The notes beneath the pieces were generated by a model that ran no database searches, was not told where the DNA came from, and was given only the letters and a program-made list of their open reading frames with translations. A program made the position numbers and the translations under genes. This document shows, piece after piece, positions 53,673 through 64,000 of a stretch of DNA of 64,000 nucleotides. The DNA comes from Anas platyrhynchos (Eukaryota; Chordata; Aves; Anseriformes; Anatidae), in contig NC_092587.1 of assembly GCF_047663525.1 (NCBI RefSeq), positions 44,476,501-44,540,500 on the forward strand. The letters run 5' to 3'. Each line of letters opens with the position of its first letter. The stretch's first letter is position 1.

Positions 53673-55204
53673 CCTTTGGCCTTGTTTCTTAAGGAAATGA
53701 GGCTTAGGAAATCACACTCTGCCTGCCAAATATTTTGAGTAGCTTTTGAACCTGTTGCAATTCCTGAGCCAAGTCCAGCCTAATATGATCAAGGGGTAAA
53801 AGGACTCAAAAGTTTATGTCCTCAGAAGTTTTGTGAAAGTCAGGGAAAATGAAAAGAAAAATCAAAATGAGGACAAACCACTGTGGTTGTAAAGACTGAA
53901 GTAAAACCTCAAGCTATCCTTTAAGTTTGCTGTGGCCAGCTGATCAGCACAGGTGTCTCTGAACCTGCTTTATTCCCTCTCTTAACCCATCAATCGTATG
54001 TCTTTGGGTGGTATGTGGGCAGTGTAGGAGCAGAGATGTGGTTTTACAGCTACAGGTGTGCAGGAGAAGGTAGGAGATGCTGTGCCCAGGCTGTATTAGT
54101 TCTGCTTGTGGAACAGTTTTGCTTATTTTCCGCTTTTGCCTCTTACCTGACAGTGTTTTCTTCCCACAACGAACTAAGTTATTCATTATCTATCATCTTA
54201 TTTTTATTATAGATAGATCTGTTCAAGCTCATGGCTAAGACCACAAAAAAGTATATCTCAAAGAAATATAAGCCCTCTGACTAAATGAACAAATTAGGAT
54301 AAGTTAAGGGGAACAGATTAATCCTTTGAACACTGTGAGAAGCTGTTCTGGGTGGGACACTCCCCCAGCCCCTTTTAAAATTTATTTTCTTTCTCCAGAA
54401 ACCTTCTCCATTTTGGGTGTCTTTTTCCCATAGCCATCTTGCCAAGTCACTCTCACCCCAGGACCACTGCTCTCTCTCTATTGCCCCCTCTGCCATCCAA
54501 CTATATTGAAGATCTAGAGAAAAAAGATATTTATTCTGCTAGTTTGCCATGGGCCTACTTTGCTGGACACTGTTTCAGAACAGGTGAAATATTGTTTTAA
54601 TAAAGCTCAAGAGGAGAAACTATTGAATACGTATCTCTGGAGGGACCTTTTACTTTAAAGGTAAGACTGTAGGGAATTCCTGTATGAGACCATTACCACG
54701 GGGACAGAGGGTAGTACACTGGCTTCAGATACGGGACACTTCTAAGGTACTGATATGTATTCTTTAGCTCCAGACATGTGTACAGATGTCTCTTTCCCTT
54801 TCTTTTCTTCATTCCTGGTACTTTTTCCTCTTGCATTTTGCATTTAAAAGGCAGCTTTCTTCATAATAACCTCTATCAGGGCTGTTTCTTCCCTCCTTAC
54901 AAACTGTAAACATTAGTTTACCATTGAAGACCAAGAAACATATCCCCTTAAAAAGCTCCACGCTCACAAAATTGATCAAAAAAGCTGTGTTTACTGTTTT
55001 TAAGTGGATATTACTGTTTTAATCACATGTATTTTAAATAATGATCTGTCGCAAGTCACTTTTTTTTTTGAGAGAAAATAAAACACTCCAGTAAGTTTAC
55101 ACCTAACTTCAGGTGGTTTTCTTTATTTACTGAGCGTGGCTTACGAAGTAGGGCTGAAAGATCGCCCGTTACACGACAAGAAGGGCTGTGCACGAGTGTG
55201 AGCG

Positions 55205-55760
55205 AAGTAAAAGCGCCGTTTATTTAAGTTATGTGGTGCCGGCGGGAGCCCGGCGCCCCGTGAGGCTCCCGGTGCCGCCCTGTCCCGGCCCATCCGCGCC
55301 TACAGCTCCCGTCAGGCCGCGGCTCAGGCCCCGCAGCCCGCCCGGGAGCTGCCGTCCGTCCCCTCCCCGCCTCGCCGGGCGGCACCGCAGCGAGGCAGAG
55401 GAGCGGCTGCGGGTCTCGCCCCGAGCGGTCCGGGCCGGGTACCGAGCCGGGGGGCACGGAGCCGTGCTGAGGAGGCGCGGCGGGCAGCCCGCGGCGCTGC
55501 GGGGCCTTCTGCAGGCGGCGGCGCCGCTGCCCCTCCCTCTCGCTAAGATGGCGGCGCCGCTGGCGGTAAATTCGGGTAAGCGGAGCCGCGGCGGGCGCGG
55601 CCCGGGCGGGCAGCGCTGAGGGGAGGCGGGCGCGGAGCGGGCTGCGCGGCCCGGGGGGGCTCTGGGGGCGGCTCTAGGGGCTCGGCGGTGGGGGTAGCTC
55701 CGGGGTCGCACGGTTTGAGCCCGTCCGCAGTGAAACGCGAAACGCAAAGCGAAAGGAGGG
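55205..55760. promoter_or_regulatory. NUP205: CpG island, NUP205 promoter
   Basis: This dense GC- and CpG-rich block spans the NUP205 start codon and the first intron donor, and composition falls back abruptly on both sides. A YY1 consensus (AAGATGGCGGC, 55545-55555) overlaps the start codon, as in many housekeeping genes. An ATG at 55231 would open a 10-codon upstream ORF ending at 55263, if transcription starts that far up. The transcription start cannot be fixed from sequence. Confidence 0.8.
55548..55575 (+). CDS. NUP205: NUP205 exon 1 coding part (residues 1-9 and first base of codon 10)
   Basis: This short exon encodes MAAPLAVNS and ends with one base of the next codon, so the intron is in phase 1. 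The ATG lies in strong context (A at -3, G at +4) within AAGATGGCGGC. The donor is TCGG|GTAAG at 55576. The peptide differs from the human start by one residue or so. The frame is open upstream to 55188 with no ATG, but in DNA this GC-rich that is uninformative. The start is chosen by homology. Confidence 0.93.
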
Positions 55761-55850
55761 AGCTCGTCCCGCGGGGAGGGGGGCGGCAGGCACACAGAGC
55801 GGGTGCGGGCTGCTGAGGCAGCGCTTACATGGTGTAACTGCACGGGAACA

Positions 55851-55878
55851 CCCCCCCCCCCCCCCAAAAAAAAAAAAA
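55851..55878. repeat. C15-A13 homopolymer junction
   Basis: Fifteen C followed directly by thirteen A in NUP205 intron 1, at the right shoulder of the CpG island. Confidence 0.95.
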
Positions 55879-56329
55879 TAATAAAATAAACAAAACGCAA
55901 ACACCACCACCCAAAACCAAACAAAAAACCCGCCCCAAACCTAAGCAATGCACGCACCTCCTTGAAGCAGACCCAGCTCAGGGCTTTACCCGAAGCTGCT
56001 GGAATATTTGTGAGGATGGAGACGCCTGCAGAGGCTCCTCTGGGCCTCAGTTCTAATGTTTGACGATCCTCAGGGTAGCTTTTTGTTTTTATTTCCCTGA
56101 TGGAGAGTTTCTGCATTGCAACTTGTGTTAGTTGCCGCTTATCGTCCCGTGGGATATCTCTGTCTCCATTTTCTGCGTCCAGTGCCACTAAGTAGTTGAA
56201 GACAGCAAACCTCCAGTTCCTCTTTAGTCACTCACTTCTTAAGACCTGGCATCTTCAGTTATTTTTAGTGCCACTGTCCTGATTCATCACGTTCTCTGCT
56301 CCCCTATTCCAGCATCTGTCTTGCTCAGA

Positions 56330-56620
56330 GGAGCCCAGCGCTCAATGTAGCACCGGAGTGATGCCCTTTCAGAGATGTCTGACACTGACAAATCACTGCC
56401 CTACAGCTGCTGGCTGCAGTGCTGTTCACACAGCTCAATGTGCAGGGACCACGATTTTAGCAAGGGCGTGCTGCTCAGCTTAGCATTCAGCTTCTTATCT
56501 ACCAGGACACTCTGGTGCTTTCTGTACAGCTGCTTTCTGGCCACTTGGTCCCCAGCTTGTCCTGTTGCATGGAGTTTTTCTGTCTGTGGTGCAGGATTTT
56601 GCATGTGCTAGCATTTAATT
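56330..56620 (-). mobile_element. Diverged CR1 LINE fragment (reverse orientation)
   Basis: Diagnostic pieces of the reverse-complement CR1 consensus can be read in order: a GTGCTGCTCAGCTTAGCATT block, CTTATCTACCAGGACAC, CCCCAGCTTGTCCTGTTGC and GTGCAGGATTTTGCATGTGC. The copy is old, with many substitutions and no usable frame. It is inside NUP205 intron 1. The boundaries are approximate. Confidence 0.65.
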
Positions 56621-57134
56621 TCCCTTAGGTTAATAGCGGGAGAACAAGACCCTGTGAAAAGCAGTTGTGACTGGAATGTGGGCATGGCCAAAAGGCGGAG
56701 TCTGACATAGTGGCATAGTTAATAAAGCCATCAGATTTCAAAAGCTCAAATCATGTGTCAAGGAAGGAGTAAACCTACTGAGAATGTGTTTTGATCTAAG
56801 TGAATCGCTAAATGATTTGATCTAAATAAAGCCCCCTCCCAAAAAAAAAAAAAAAAAGGAAAAAGAAAAAAAACAATACAAAAGCAGAGACCCTCATTGG
56901 AAGATGAAGAAGGGTGATTATTCCTGTGATTCACAGAATCTGAGAAGTGGCTTTGTTAAAGTGAAAATTGGAGCCATTCAAGCGGGACTAGACCTTCTTG
57001 CCATGTAATGTGTACAGTAAATCCCAGTAAATTCTATAGCCTTATAATTACAATAGGTCGAGAAGGGGAACCTTGTACATGAAAGATGAGGTAGAAATTA
57101 AAATGGATGTGGATAGAACATGGATTTTATCCTA

Positions 57135-57210
57135 GATTTTATTTTATTTTATTTTATTTTATTTTATTTATTTTATTTTATTTTATTTTATTTTATTTTA
57201 TTTTATTTAT
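57135..57210. repeat. (ATTTT)n pentanucleotide microsatellite
   Basis: About 76 bp of ATTTT units with two four-base ATTT interruptions, in NUP205 intron 1. It is likely to vary in length between individuals. Confidence 0.95.
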
Positions 57211-59617
57211 TGTGGGGACGAATATAGCATGATTAAGTCTCTAGCTTGACAAAAATGTTCAGGCATAATCGTAAACTGCTGTTGTCAACAGAAGCAACCT
57301 AGCCCAGCCTTCCTTGCTTTCCCTGGTAGGATGCTCAGTCCTAAAACTGAGAATGGAAACAAAGTAAGGTTAGCATGGTTGCTAGCAGCAGCAAAGCAGT
57401 CCAGCTGGTTTTCCATCTTGGTTACTTATTCCTTCTCTGCAATAGTCTGTCTTTCTGCTAGTGTAGTTTTTTGTGGTGTCACAGAGCAAACTGCGTTATA
57501 GATGTGATCCTGCTGAAAATGAACTCTTGGATTAGTTTTCAGCTAGGCTGGATCCTTCATTTGTTTTAGTGCTTGACAGCACATGTGTTTGGGCTGGTGC
57601 AAAGCTGTAGGGACAAGAGCAAACAACTGGGCAAGGGAAAGAGTTGAGCAGCTTTTGGCAGGCATTGGATTGCTGTTGCTGCTTATTGGACTCTGCAACT
57701 TCATAAGAATGAAGGCTGGAAAAGGCTATTTAGAATAGAAGTAGTTCTCTGAACTTGGTGAAGATACATGGGAGAAACAGCTTCCAAGACGGCTCACATA
57801 ACGGTAAAACTGACTGAAATGAGTGGTCTCACTTGAGACTTGCTCTCGTTCCTGTGCTTGGGTTGCTCACTTGCTATGCTTCTGCATGGCCCGTGCTACC
57901 TCAGCGCTACGGGCGTCCGTGCTGCGTTCTGCGTTGCTTTGCCTTTGAGGGGCTGTCTTCACTGTATGGCAAAGAGGGGCATCTATCTTCACTTCAGAGC
58001 ACACCACTTGGTGTTGTGTCTTAATGTGAACAGCCTTGTCAGGATGATGTGTGGATGGATATATTTTGCTTTGATGCCCCTTGGGGTTACCTCGAGGGTT
58101 AGAACGGGGCAGGACAAGCTACATGAAGGTAAAATATTGCTCCTGTACTTGATTTTAGTTCATAGTGTTACCTTGCACATCACCAAGGGAAAAAAATAAA
58201 AGTCAAGCCAGTGTTAGGTGAAATACTGGTATTTTTGCATGTGGGCTAACCTGCAGGACACAGCATGCAAAACCCACTGCTAGGAAATGCTCTGAAACAG
58301 ATGAAACTGTAATCAGGCAGAGGTTGACGTGGCAGCCAGCAGATAAACTGAACACAATTGGCAACAAATTTGGCACATTTAGCAATGACTTGCGGTGTGT
58401 AGAATCTGCAACTTTCAGGAATACAGATGACACGTAACAAGGGAAACGTTTTGGCACTTCTTGTTAATGTGAGCCTTATAAATCTTGAGTGTTTTTTGTT
58501 TTTTTTTTTTTAATGGGCCGTTAATGCCAAGCGGTAGGAATAATTTCTGCCTGTAAGGTTCTTGGTTTAGGCAGTGATGCTGCCGGAATTCTGAAGACTA
58601 CTTCGGTAAGCTATTTTTGTGAGAAGTGATGCAAATGAGGAAACTTGTAGTGCAGTCTTCATGCTACAGACTTTGAGTTGTGAATGATGCTGCTTCTAGT
58701 GAGGAGGAGATCGTTTAGCTGTAGTACTGACTTTGGAGTACGCAGAGGAAACTTTCTTTCAGTGTTGAGGAGGAGAGATTCTAGAGAGTGGTTGGACTCA
58801 GCTTAATTACGAAGAACTGACTTAAATTAGTGCTTGCTAACTTCCAGCACTAATTTTGTCTCAGTGTACTGAGGTAAGTGTTCATGCTGGTCTATTTCTA
58901 GTAAAGCAAATTCATGTCTTGATGAAGCTCTTCCAAAGAGTGTTAGAAACAAGTGTCTTATGAATCCAAAGCACTTGTATTTCTGTATTTTAATTAGAAT
59001 GAGCAGGATGAACAAATGGGAAAACGCCTATGTTGGGCTTACAATTTTTGTTACTTACGTAGAATTGCCTTTACATTTATGATTTTGGTTCCTAATCCAT
59101 ATTTTATTCTGCACAGTGTGGTGCAGTGATGCTTCACATTCTGTTAGCTCTGTTGTTCATTTGTAGTCCCTCATATTAGGTATTTCTTAGTTTTGGTCTT
59201 TCTGTCAAAAATGGAAAGCAGGAAGCCCGCCTTGCCGAGTTGCATTCAGGTTCAAGGTCTGTCCAGTTCTTGGTGATTCTTTGACCTTATTGGAGTGGAT
59301 GGAATTTCTTAGGTATAGAAGGACACAAGACTATAAGATGAATTTCAGCCCCTGAACTTACCTGTTTGCATCATGTTTTTTGTTTCTCAAACTCCCTAAA
59401 TGCAATTAGGTTTTATATCATGCAATTCTTGTTGGTGGTGGTAACTTACAAAAGGGAAAATGCACTTTGCTTGATGTGCACAACAATCTAGACTGCAAAG
59501 CTGGGATAAACACTAAATTAAAAAAAAGTCTTTTTATAGAAAATACTGTATGAAGGTTTTTTTTCTTTCTTCCATTTCAAATGCGCTTTTTTTTTTTTTT
59601 TTTTTTTAATCTTTCAG

Positions 59618-59760
59618 CTGCCAGCTTGTGGGGTCCATATAAGGACATATGGCAAACTGTAATGAATGCCATTTGGAAAAGGCAACCTGAAGCTATTCAT
59701 CGCCTCGACCAGGTTTTAAAGAAACACAAATCTGACTTCATTTCTCTCTTCAGAAATCCG
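59618..59760 (+). CDS. NUP205: NUP205 exon 2 (residues 10-57)
   Basis: The 143-base exon starts after CTTTCAG at 59617 and completes codon 10 (G|CT, Ala). It encodes AASLWGPYKDIWQTV and runs to FISLFRNP at residue 57, ending in phase 0. This is the start of the helical N-terminal domain of the scaffold. The donor CCG|GTACTG is weak: beyond GT only the A at +3 fits. Read-through would add Val-Leu-Asp and stop at 59770-59772. Confidence 0.96.
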
Positions 59761-60637
59761 GTACTGGACTAATGCTCTGTTGCAAAATGAGTTTGAAACT
59801 TGATTATTTAATCTGTTTTGTGTTGTCGGAGTGCAAACTCTTTAGGCCTTGACTATTCTTTTCATTCTACATTTCTACAGTACATAATGCAAGTATGTTA
59901 AAACAATCTTCTGTTGTAAGAATGGAAGTTGCTTGAAAAATAGATACTGCTTTGTGTCTTGTAGAGGATAATTGTATCTATAATGTTTTTTTTTTCCCCT
60001 CTGATTATTTGAATGCTGTTTTGAAGGAAATAGTAAAAGTATTTGACAATCCCTGAGTTAAGTATTGTTTTTTCTGTGCTCCTTTTACATGTCTAAAAGG
60101 AAGCACAAAACAACTTCTGGCTTTGGTCCATGCTCATGCTTCAGCTAGTTAGATAAATGAACGCGCAGAATCAGTAAACATAAATTTACAAAATATAGAC
60201 TGTGAGTTGTTAGGAATGTGAGATTTGGAAAAACTCGCTGGTTCTTGGCTGATGGGTCACAAGGTAACAATTATAAAATGTCTCCTGTTGTTACTTTTGA
60301 AATAGCGTATGGCTTTGTAAGACTGATAGGTCAGAAAATAAGTTGGGTATAGAGCTTTGTCTATGTATTTTACCATTATTCGCAGTAAACTAAATCTCAG
60401 CACTGATTGTATCATATTATTTTTGGTATATTACCACACCAAGGCTATTACTGTGCAAACACGAAGCATTTTTAGGATGCCTTTACTATCTCTGTGTTAA
60501 AAAATGCTGCCTTTGTTTTTTTGACAACAATGTAACCCCTCAGAACTGTATTTGTGAGGAAGGATTAACGTGTAAAGCTTTATTCAGTATTTCTTGTTGC
60601 CATTTTGAATAACTTCCGTTGCTTGTTTCTCTTCCAG
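59761..60637 (+). other. NUP205: NUP205 intron 2
   Basis: This phase 0 intron is 877 bp and AT-rich, with a weak donor (GTACTG) and a good acceptor (TTCTCTTCCAG). Nothing else is recognised in it. Confidence 0.9.
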
Positions 60638-60809
60638 CCAAAGAATGTTCAGCAGCATGAGAAAATTCAGAAAGCAAGTACGGAAGGGGTTGCTATCCAG
60701 GGTCAGCAGGGAACCAGGCTTTTGCCAGAACAACTCATCAGAGAAGCCTTTATCCTCAGTGACCTCTTTGATATTGGAGAGTTGGCAGCTGTGGAGCTCC
60801 TTCTAGCTG
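60638..60809 (+). CDS. NUP205: NUP205 exon 3 (residues 58-114 plus one base)
   Basis: The 172-base exon begins PKNVQQHEKIQKASTEGVAI and ends LAAVELLLA plus the first base of the next Gly codon (phase 1). It contains the strongly conserved GQQGTRLLPEQLI and EAFILSDLFDIGEL stretches of NUP205. The acceptor is CTTCCAG at 60637 and the donor CTG|GTGAGA at 60810. No frame disruption is seen. Confidence 0.97.
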
Positions 60810-61650
60810 GTGAGAAGGGAAAATATTTAAGAGCTGGAGAAATAGAATTTAAATAGGGCCTTACTGTTTGTGTTAAGTGTACGCTTAACATGAATGCCTG
60901 AGTTACCTAACATCGAGAATGTTCTTAAAAAGAAATCTGGTGCTGTCACTTAGTATAAAGACAGTGTTCTGAACTGTAATGTTCATATGTTATGCAGCTT
61001 TTGCAAAAGTGGGAATAATTTGATTTTTTTAAAAATGATTTATTTCTCTATTACTTAATTTCAAAATAGTTTAAAAATAATTCAAATAGTTTAGGAATAG
61101 GCATTAGTTCTGCAAATTATGCATTAGTTATACATTGTTATGTAGCTGTATTTGGATCATAATCTAAAAAATTATTAGTAAAAGAAGTTTTCTGGGAAGA
61201 GACCTGCTTTTGCACGTAGAAAATTGATTTCAATGTTAGTAAACTATAGTCTCGTAGTTATTGTTATTAGTTACTGTTCATCTTTAACTTTTTTTGAATT
61301 CCTTAAAGAGCTAGCTTGCTAGCATGTCACCTTTCAAAAGGCATCAGGAAGCCAGCCTCAATTTCTATTTCAAACTTGTGTTTTTGATGTAAATTCAGAC
61401 AGAAAATTTAAATTTGGATGAAGAAAATATATATTATTCTGATAATCAGCTTGAACTGATTATTAAGACAGGTAGATATCAGTTGCAACTACCATTTGGA
61501 CTAGGATACATATGGACTTGCACCTCTACTTGTAAATGTTTGGAATTTTTAATAGTTGACTGAATTTTAATAGTATCAAAAATATAAACTTTTCATCGAA
61601 GTATGCACGCTCAAATTGCTGTGGATATTCTGTACATTTTCATTCAACAG
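60810..61650 (+). other. NUP205: NUP205 intron 3
   Basis: This phase 1 intron is 841 bp and AT-rich. Its acceptor, CATTCAACAG, has only a modest pyrimidine tract. A small inverted repeat (ATAATCAG/CTGATTAT, about 61441-61462) is present. Nothing else is recognised. Confidence 0.9.
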
Positions 61651-61795
61651 GAGAACACCAGCAACCTCATTTTCCTGGTCTTACAAGAGGTCTTGTGGCT
61701 GTTCTCTTGTACTGGGATGGAAAAAGATGCATTGCCAATTCACTACGAGCCCTCATCCAGTCACGCCAAGGCAAGACGTGGACGTTGGAGCTCAG
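61651..61795 (+). CDS. NUP205: NUP205 exon 4 (residues 115-162 plus two bases)
   Basis: The 145-base exon encodes GEHQQPHFPGLTRGLVAVLL followed by YWDGKRCIANSLRALIQ and KTWTLEL, matching the family closely. It ends in phase 2 (AG|T makes the serine with exon 5). The donor is CTCAG|GTCTGT, of moderate strength. It continues the helical repeat N-terminal domain that contributes to inner-ring assembly. Confidence 0.97.
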
Positions 61796-62706
61796 GTCTG
61801 TATTAGGATTAGCTGTTAGATTAACTTGCTCTCTGCTTTTAATGCTTTTAGGACTGTTGAGGGAAAGCAAATATTCACAAATTTGTTTTTTCATGACCTG
61901 ATGCTGTCACTTCCATGTTTAAACATAGTATTTTTTGTCTTACAAGTATGTTTAATGGGTCATAAATACAGATATTTTCAGTTCTCCCATGCTGCTTGTG
62001 CTTTTGGCAGCGCTTTGCCTCACACACCCACCCAGTCAGGGTTTCTCTAACTAGTGATGCCGATTCAGTATTGGAAAGAGTTGAGTTTCTGCGTGTGCTG
62101 TGTTCTGGCTGCCCACATCCTGCAAAACAGAGGATTGTGCTCCTGCCTTTACCTAAAATGGACACACTCTCTACTGGCGAGCATAATGTCCTTTTTTTTG
62201 ACTAAAAAGAAAAAAATGAACACACTGTTTAGTTCCAGTGCATGGTGACTGCTTAACTAGAGAAAGATTCAAAGATGCGTTACAGTGTAGATACAAATTC
62301 TGTTAGAAAAAAGGGATTGCTTTAGAACTAGTTCCACTGTTTCAGTAATTGGACAGTTGCATTTACTAGTGAGAAAGGCTGTGAGCTTGTGAAATCTGCA
62401 CGTCTTATGTATAGTACTTTTGGCTCTTGATAGTAATCTTACCTGGCTCGTTCATGCTGTACTCTTCTCATATTCCATGTTCTTGAAGCTATGGTTACCT
62501 AGAGACTTCGTATCTGTTCAGCAGAGCATTTTGAGAGATCACTGCTTATTAATTACTGATGCACATTTAGTTGCTTTGTGTGTTTGATGTAGTTATACGT
62601 TTTATGTTGGCTAGCAAATAAATTTGATGGGAATGATTCTTTTAGACTTCCTCCATCACTGGGAATAACATGATTAATTGTTAAATTTATATTCTCTCCA
62701 TTACAG
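61796..62706 (+). other. NUP205: NUP205 intron 4
   Basis: This phase 2 intron is 911 bp. The acceptor is CTCCATTACAG. No additional coding or RNA feature is recognised. Confidence 0.9.
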
Positions 62707-62866
62707 TCAAGAGCTAATGGCCATGACAACACGCTTTACAGATGACCTAATGGAACACGGTTTGACTCAGAAGATCCTCACACTTGTGTCTCAAATTGAT
62801 TTGAACAATGAATTCGATAAACTCCAGAGAGAGCGAGGATTGGGCAGTGAGAAACATCGCAAAGAG
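62707..62866 (+). CDS. NUP205: NUP205 exon 5 (residues 163-216)
   Basis: The 160-base exon begins by completing the serine codon and reads QELMAMTTRFTDDLMEHGLT. It continues through QKILTLVSQIDLNNEFDKLQ and ERGLGSEKHRKE, and ends in phase 0 at the good donor GAG|GTAAAG. It is the last NUP205 exon in the window. The next conserved residues (SDLIKECRQSL-type) are not found before the right edge. Confidence 0.97.
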
Positions 62867-64000
62867 GTAAAGAGGGGACTAGATGTGACTAGATGTGATT
62901 CTTCCAAATTACTGCACAGGTTAAAGTACATTTGATCACAAAGAGATATGGATTGATCCCTCCTCCCCATCTGGATTCTCTTTACCTTTGGAAGCTGTTA
63001 CTGGCTTACGTGATGGTAACTACACTATGGTTTACAATATACCACTGTTCAATCCAGATTACTACCTGCATTTCTGTTTCTTTGTTGCTCTCTGATATTA
63101 GGGCATACATTATCTTTAGTGAAGAAATGCAATTAAGGACTGCGAAGAAGTAAACGTTTTTGCAGTTTAATTCTAAAGAAAATGTTTTAAATTATCTGCT
63201 TTCAGCATTACCATTACCACCACCATTGGAATAAAAATAGAAAACTAAAATTCACAAAGGATTAAAACAGAATGAAAGTGGGTCTAGGCAGGCAAATAAT
63301 GCATTTTTTAATAACCTATTTGTGTTAACATGACCAGAAGCATCTCTAATAGTGAACATTCAGATTTGCTTAAAAATGAGTTTTCATTTTTGTACTCCTT
63401 GAAATTAATTGGGACTGAGGCTAACTGCACACTGTATTTGTAATAGGGAGATTTTAAACATTATCATTTTAACTTCTGTTCTTTCCAGTGTGGGATCTAT
63501 ATGGGTATTCTATGTTATAATCAATTACTTTTTTTGCCAGATAACCAGTTTTGCATTTTTGCTATTTCATCTAGAAACTATGCAAAACATACCCTTCTAA
63601 TTTGCCTTCAAGTTCAAGTAATGCTTTGCATTGAAGGTTTGCTTCATTGCTTGTAGATGGACTACTATATTCCCCTTTGTATTCATTAGAATTGTTATTT
63701 TTCTGGAGCCTGTGCAGAGATTTCTAGCTGTGTTTAGTGTTGAAGAGTTTCTCATTGTACCACTATGCCCATGATTTTAATGGAGATAGAATGCCTTATT
63801 TTTTATTTTACCGGGTCTAATGGGTATAGATCAAGAATGTTATTAGAAACCAATAACATAGCTAATAAAATACCATTACGAAAGGGTTTTTGTGTGGGCT
63901 TTTTATTTTAAGGAGATTTTTGTTTGCTTGTTTTATTTTTGTTTTGAATTTCTGCTGTTTTCAGGAGACTTAGAGCAGTTAAGTACTTGAAACTCAGCTT
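62867..64000 (+). other. NUP205: NUP205 intron 5 (partial)
   Basis: AT-rich sequence after the exon 5 donor, running to the window edge. No exon matching the next NUP205 segment is present, and no repeats I recognise. Confidence 0.8.

Larger units (their letters stand above)
39561..55180. other. Intergenic region between CNOT4 and NUP205
   Basis: About 15.6 kb with no gene I can support. GC content is ordinary and no CpG island interrupts it. It contains a 140-bp pyrimidine tract (42640-42785), an A24 run (48417-48440), a T19 run (53654-53672) and a 21-bp bZIP-like palindrome (40473-40493). Four open frames drew attention: 43063-43272 (+, charged, coiled-coil-like), 43511-43825 (-, hydrophobic tail), 45425-45652 (+, signal-peptide-like start) and a coding-like patch with a stop at 50620-50814 (+). 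None matches a protein I know. No gene is expected here from human synteny. Confidence 0.6.
55576..59617 (+). other. NUP205: NUP205 intron 1
   Basis: This phase 1 intron is about 4.0 kb. It holds the right part of the CpG island, a C15A13 homopolymer junction (55851-55878), a diverged CR1 fragment in reverse orientation (about 56330-56620), an A-rich tract near 56840-56872 and an ATTTT microsatellite (57135-57210). It ends with a 21-T run and AATCTTTCAG. No other gene is seen in it. Confidence 0.85.
55548..64000 (+). other. NUP205: NUP205 gene, 5' part (exons 1-5 and introns, continues right)
   Basis: This is the gene-level span. Five exons on the plus strand join in phase into one 216-residue N-terminal segment that follows known NUP205 throughout. 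The full protein is about 2000 residues, so roughly nine tenths of it lies beyond the window. NUP205 is an alpha-helical scaffold protein of the inner ring of the nuclear pore complex. It partners with NUP93, NUP35 and linker nucleoporins and is related to NUP188/NUP192. The gene points away from CNOT4, as in human. Confidence 0.95.

Noticed and set aside
55188..55547. In-frame open extension upstream of the NUP205 ATG
   Set aside because: It has no ATG, the known protein starts at MAAPLAV or equivalent, and the openness is explained by GC content. A non-AUG extension cannot be excluded but is not supported.
55229..56188. 319-codon minus-strand frame over the NUP205 island
   Set aside because: It runs through homopolymers (C15, A13) and GC-rich sequence, antisense to NUP205 exon 1, with low-complexity product and no similarity.
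62867..64000. Search for NUP205 exon 6
   Set aside because: No frame matching the next conserved NUP205 segment is present before the right edge.
1..64000. CRISPR arrays, bacterial operons, integrated viruses, tRNA or rRNA genes
   Set aside because: No regularly spaced repeats, no dense coding, no LTR pair or viral gene order, and no tRNA box pattern were seen. Composition and splicing are those of an amniote genome.

Overview
The window is vertebrate nuclear DNA, most probably from a bird of chicken type. Three observations point there. Exons are short and separated by kilobase-scale introns with GT/AG borders. There are CpG-island promoters. The interspersed repeats I can recognise are CR1 LINE fragments, the dominant avian retrotransposon, including a typical CR1 3' end. 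I see no prokaryotic, viral or mobile-gene operons.

Two genes account for the recognisable coding sequence, and they are transcribed away from each other. On the minus strand lies the 5' part of CNOT4, the RING-type E3 ubiquitin ligase of the CCR4-NOT complex. Its first coding exon (6262-6505) encodes residues 1-58, the complete C4C4 RING. The rest of the protein lies beyond the left edge, so 1-6261 is intron. To the right is about 32 kb of first intron, then a CpG island (about 38.1-39.5 kb) that most likely holds the CNOT4 promoter and non-coding exon 1. A strong splice donor is present at 38452/38451. The inferred leader contains an ATG-TAA minimal upstream ORF followed directly by a 19-codon upstream ORF.

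About 16 kb of intergenic DNA (39.6-55.2 kb) follows with no gene I can support. It holds low-complexity tracts, a bZIP-like palindrome and a few decayed or chance coding-like patches.

On the plus strand a second, smaller CpG island (about 55.2-55.75 kb) carries the start of NUP205, an inner-ring scaffold nucleoporin. Exons 1-5 (55548-62866) splice in consistent phase into residues 1-216, and the gene continues past the right edge. The CNOT4/NUP205 neighbourhood is the same as in the human 7q33 region.

The two genes are housekeeping genes of unrelated pathways (mRNA decay and translation quality control; nuclear pore scaffold). Nothing in the window indicates a new multi-gene system. The more interesting signals are small: the CNOT4 upstream ORFs, a nested hairpin and direct repeat about 100-170 nt upstream of the CNOT4 exon 2 acceptor, a weak NUP205 intron 2 donor, a possible fossil foldback element at 24.2 kb, an inverted CR1 pair, and perfect palindromes at 16.5 and 40.5 kb.
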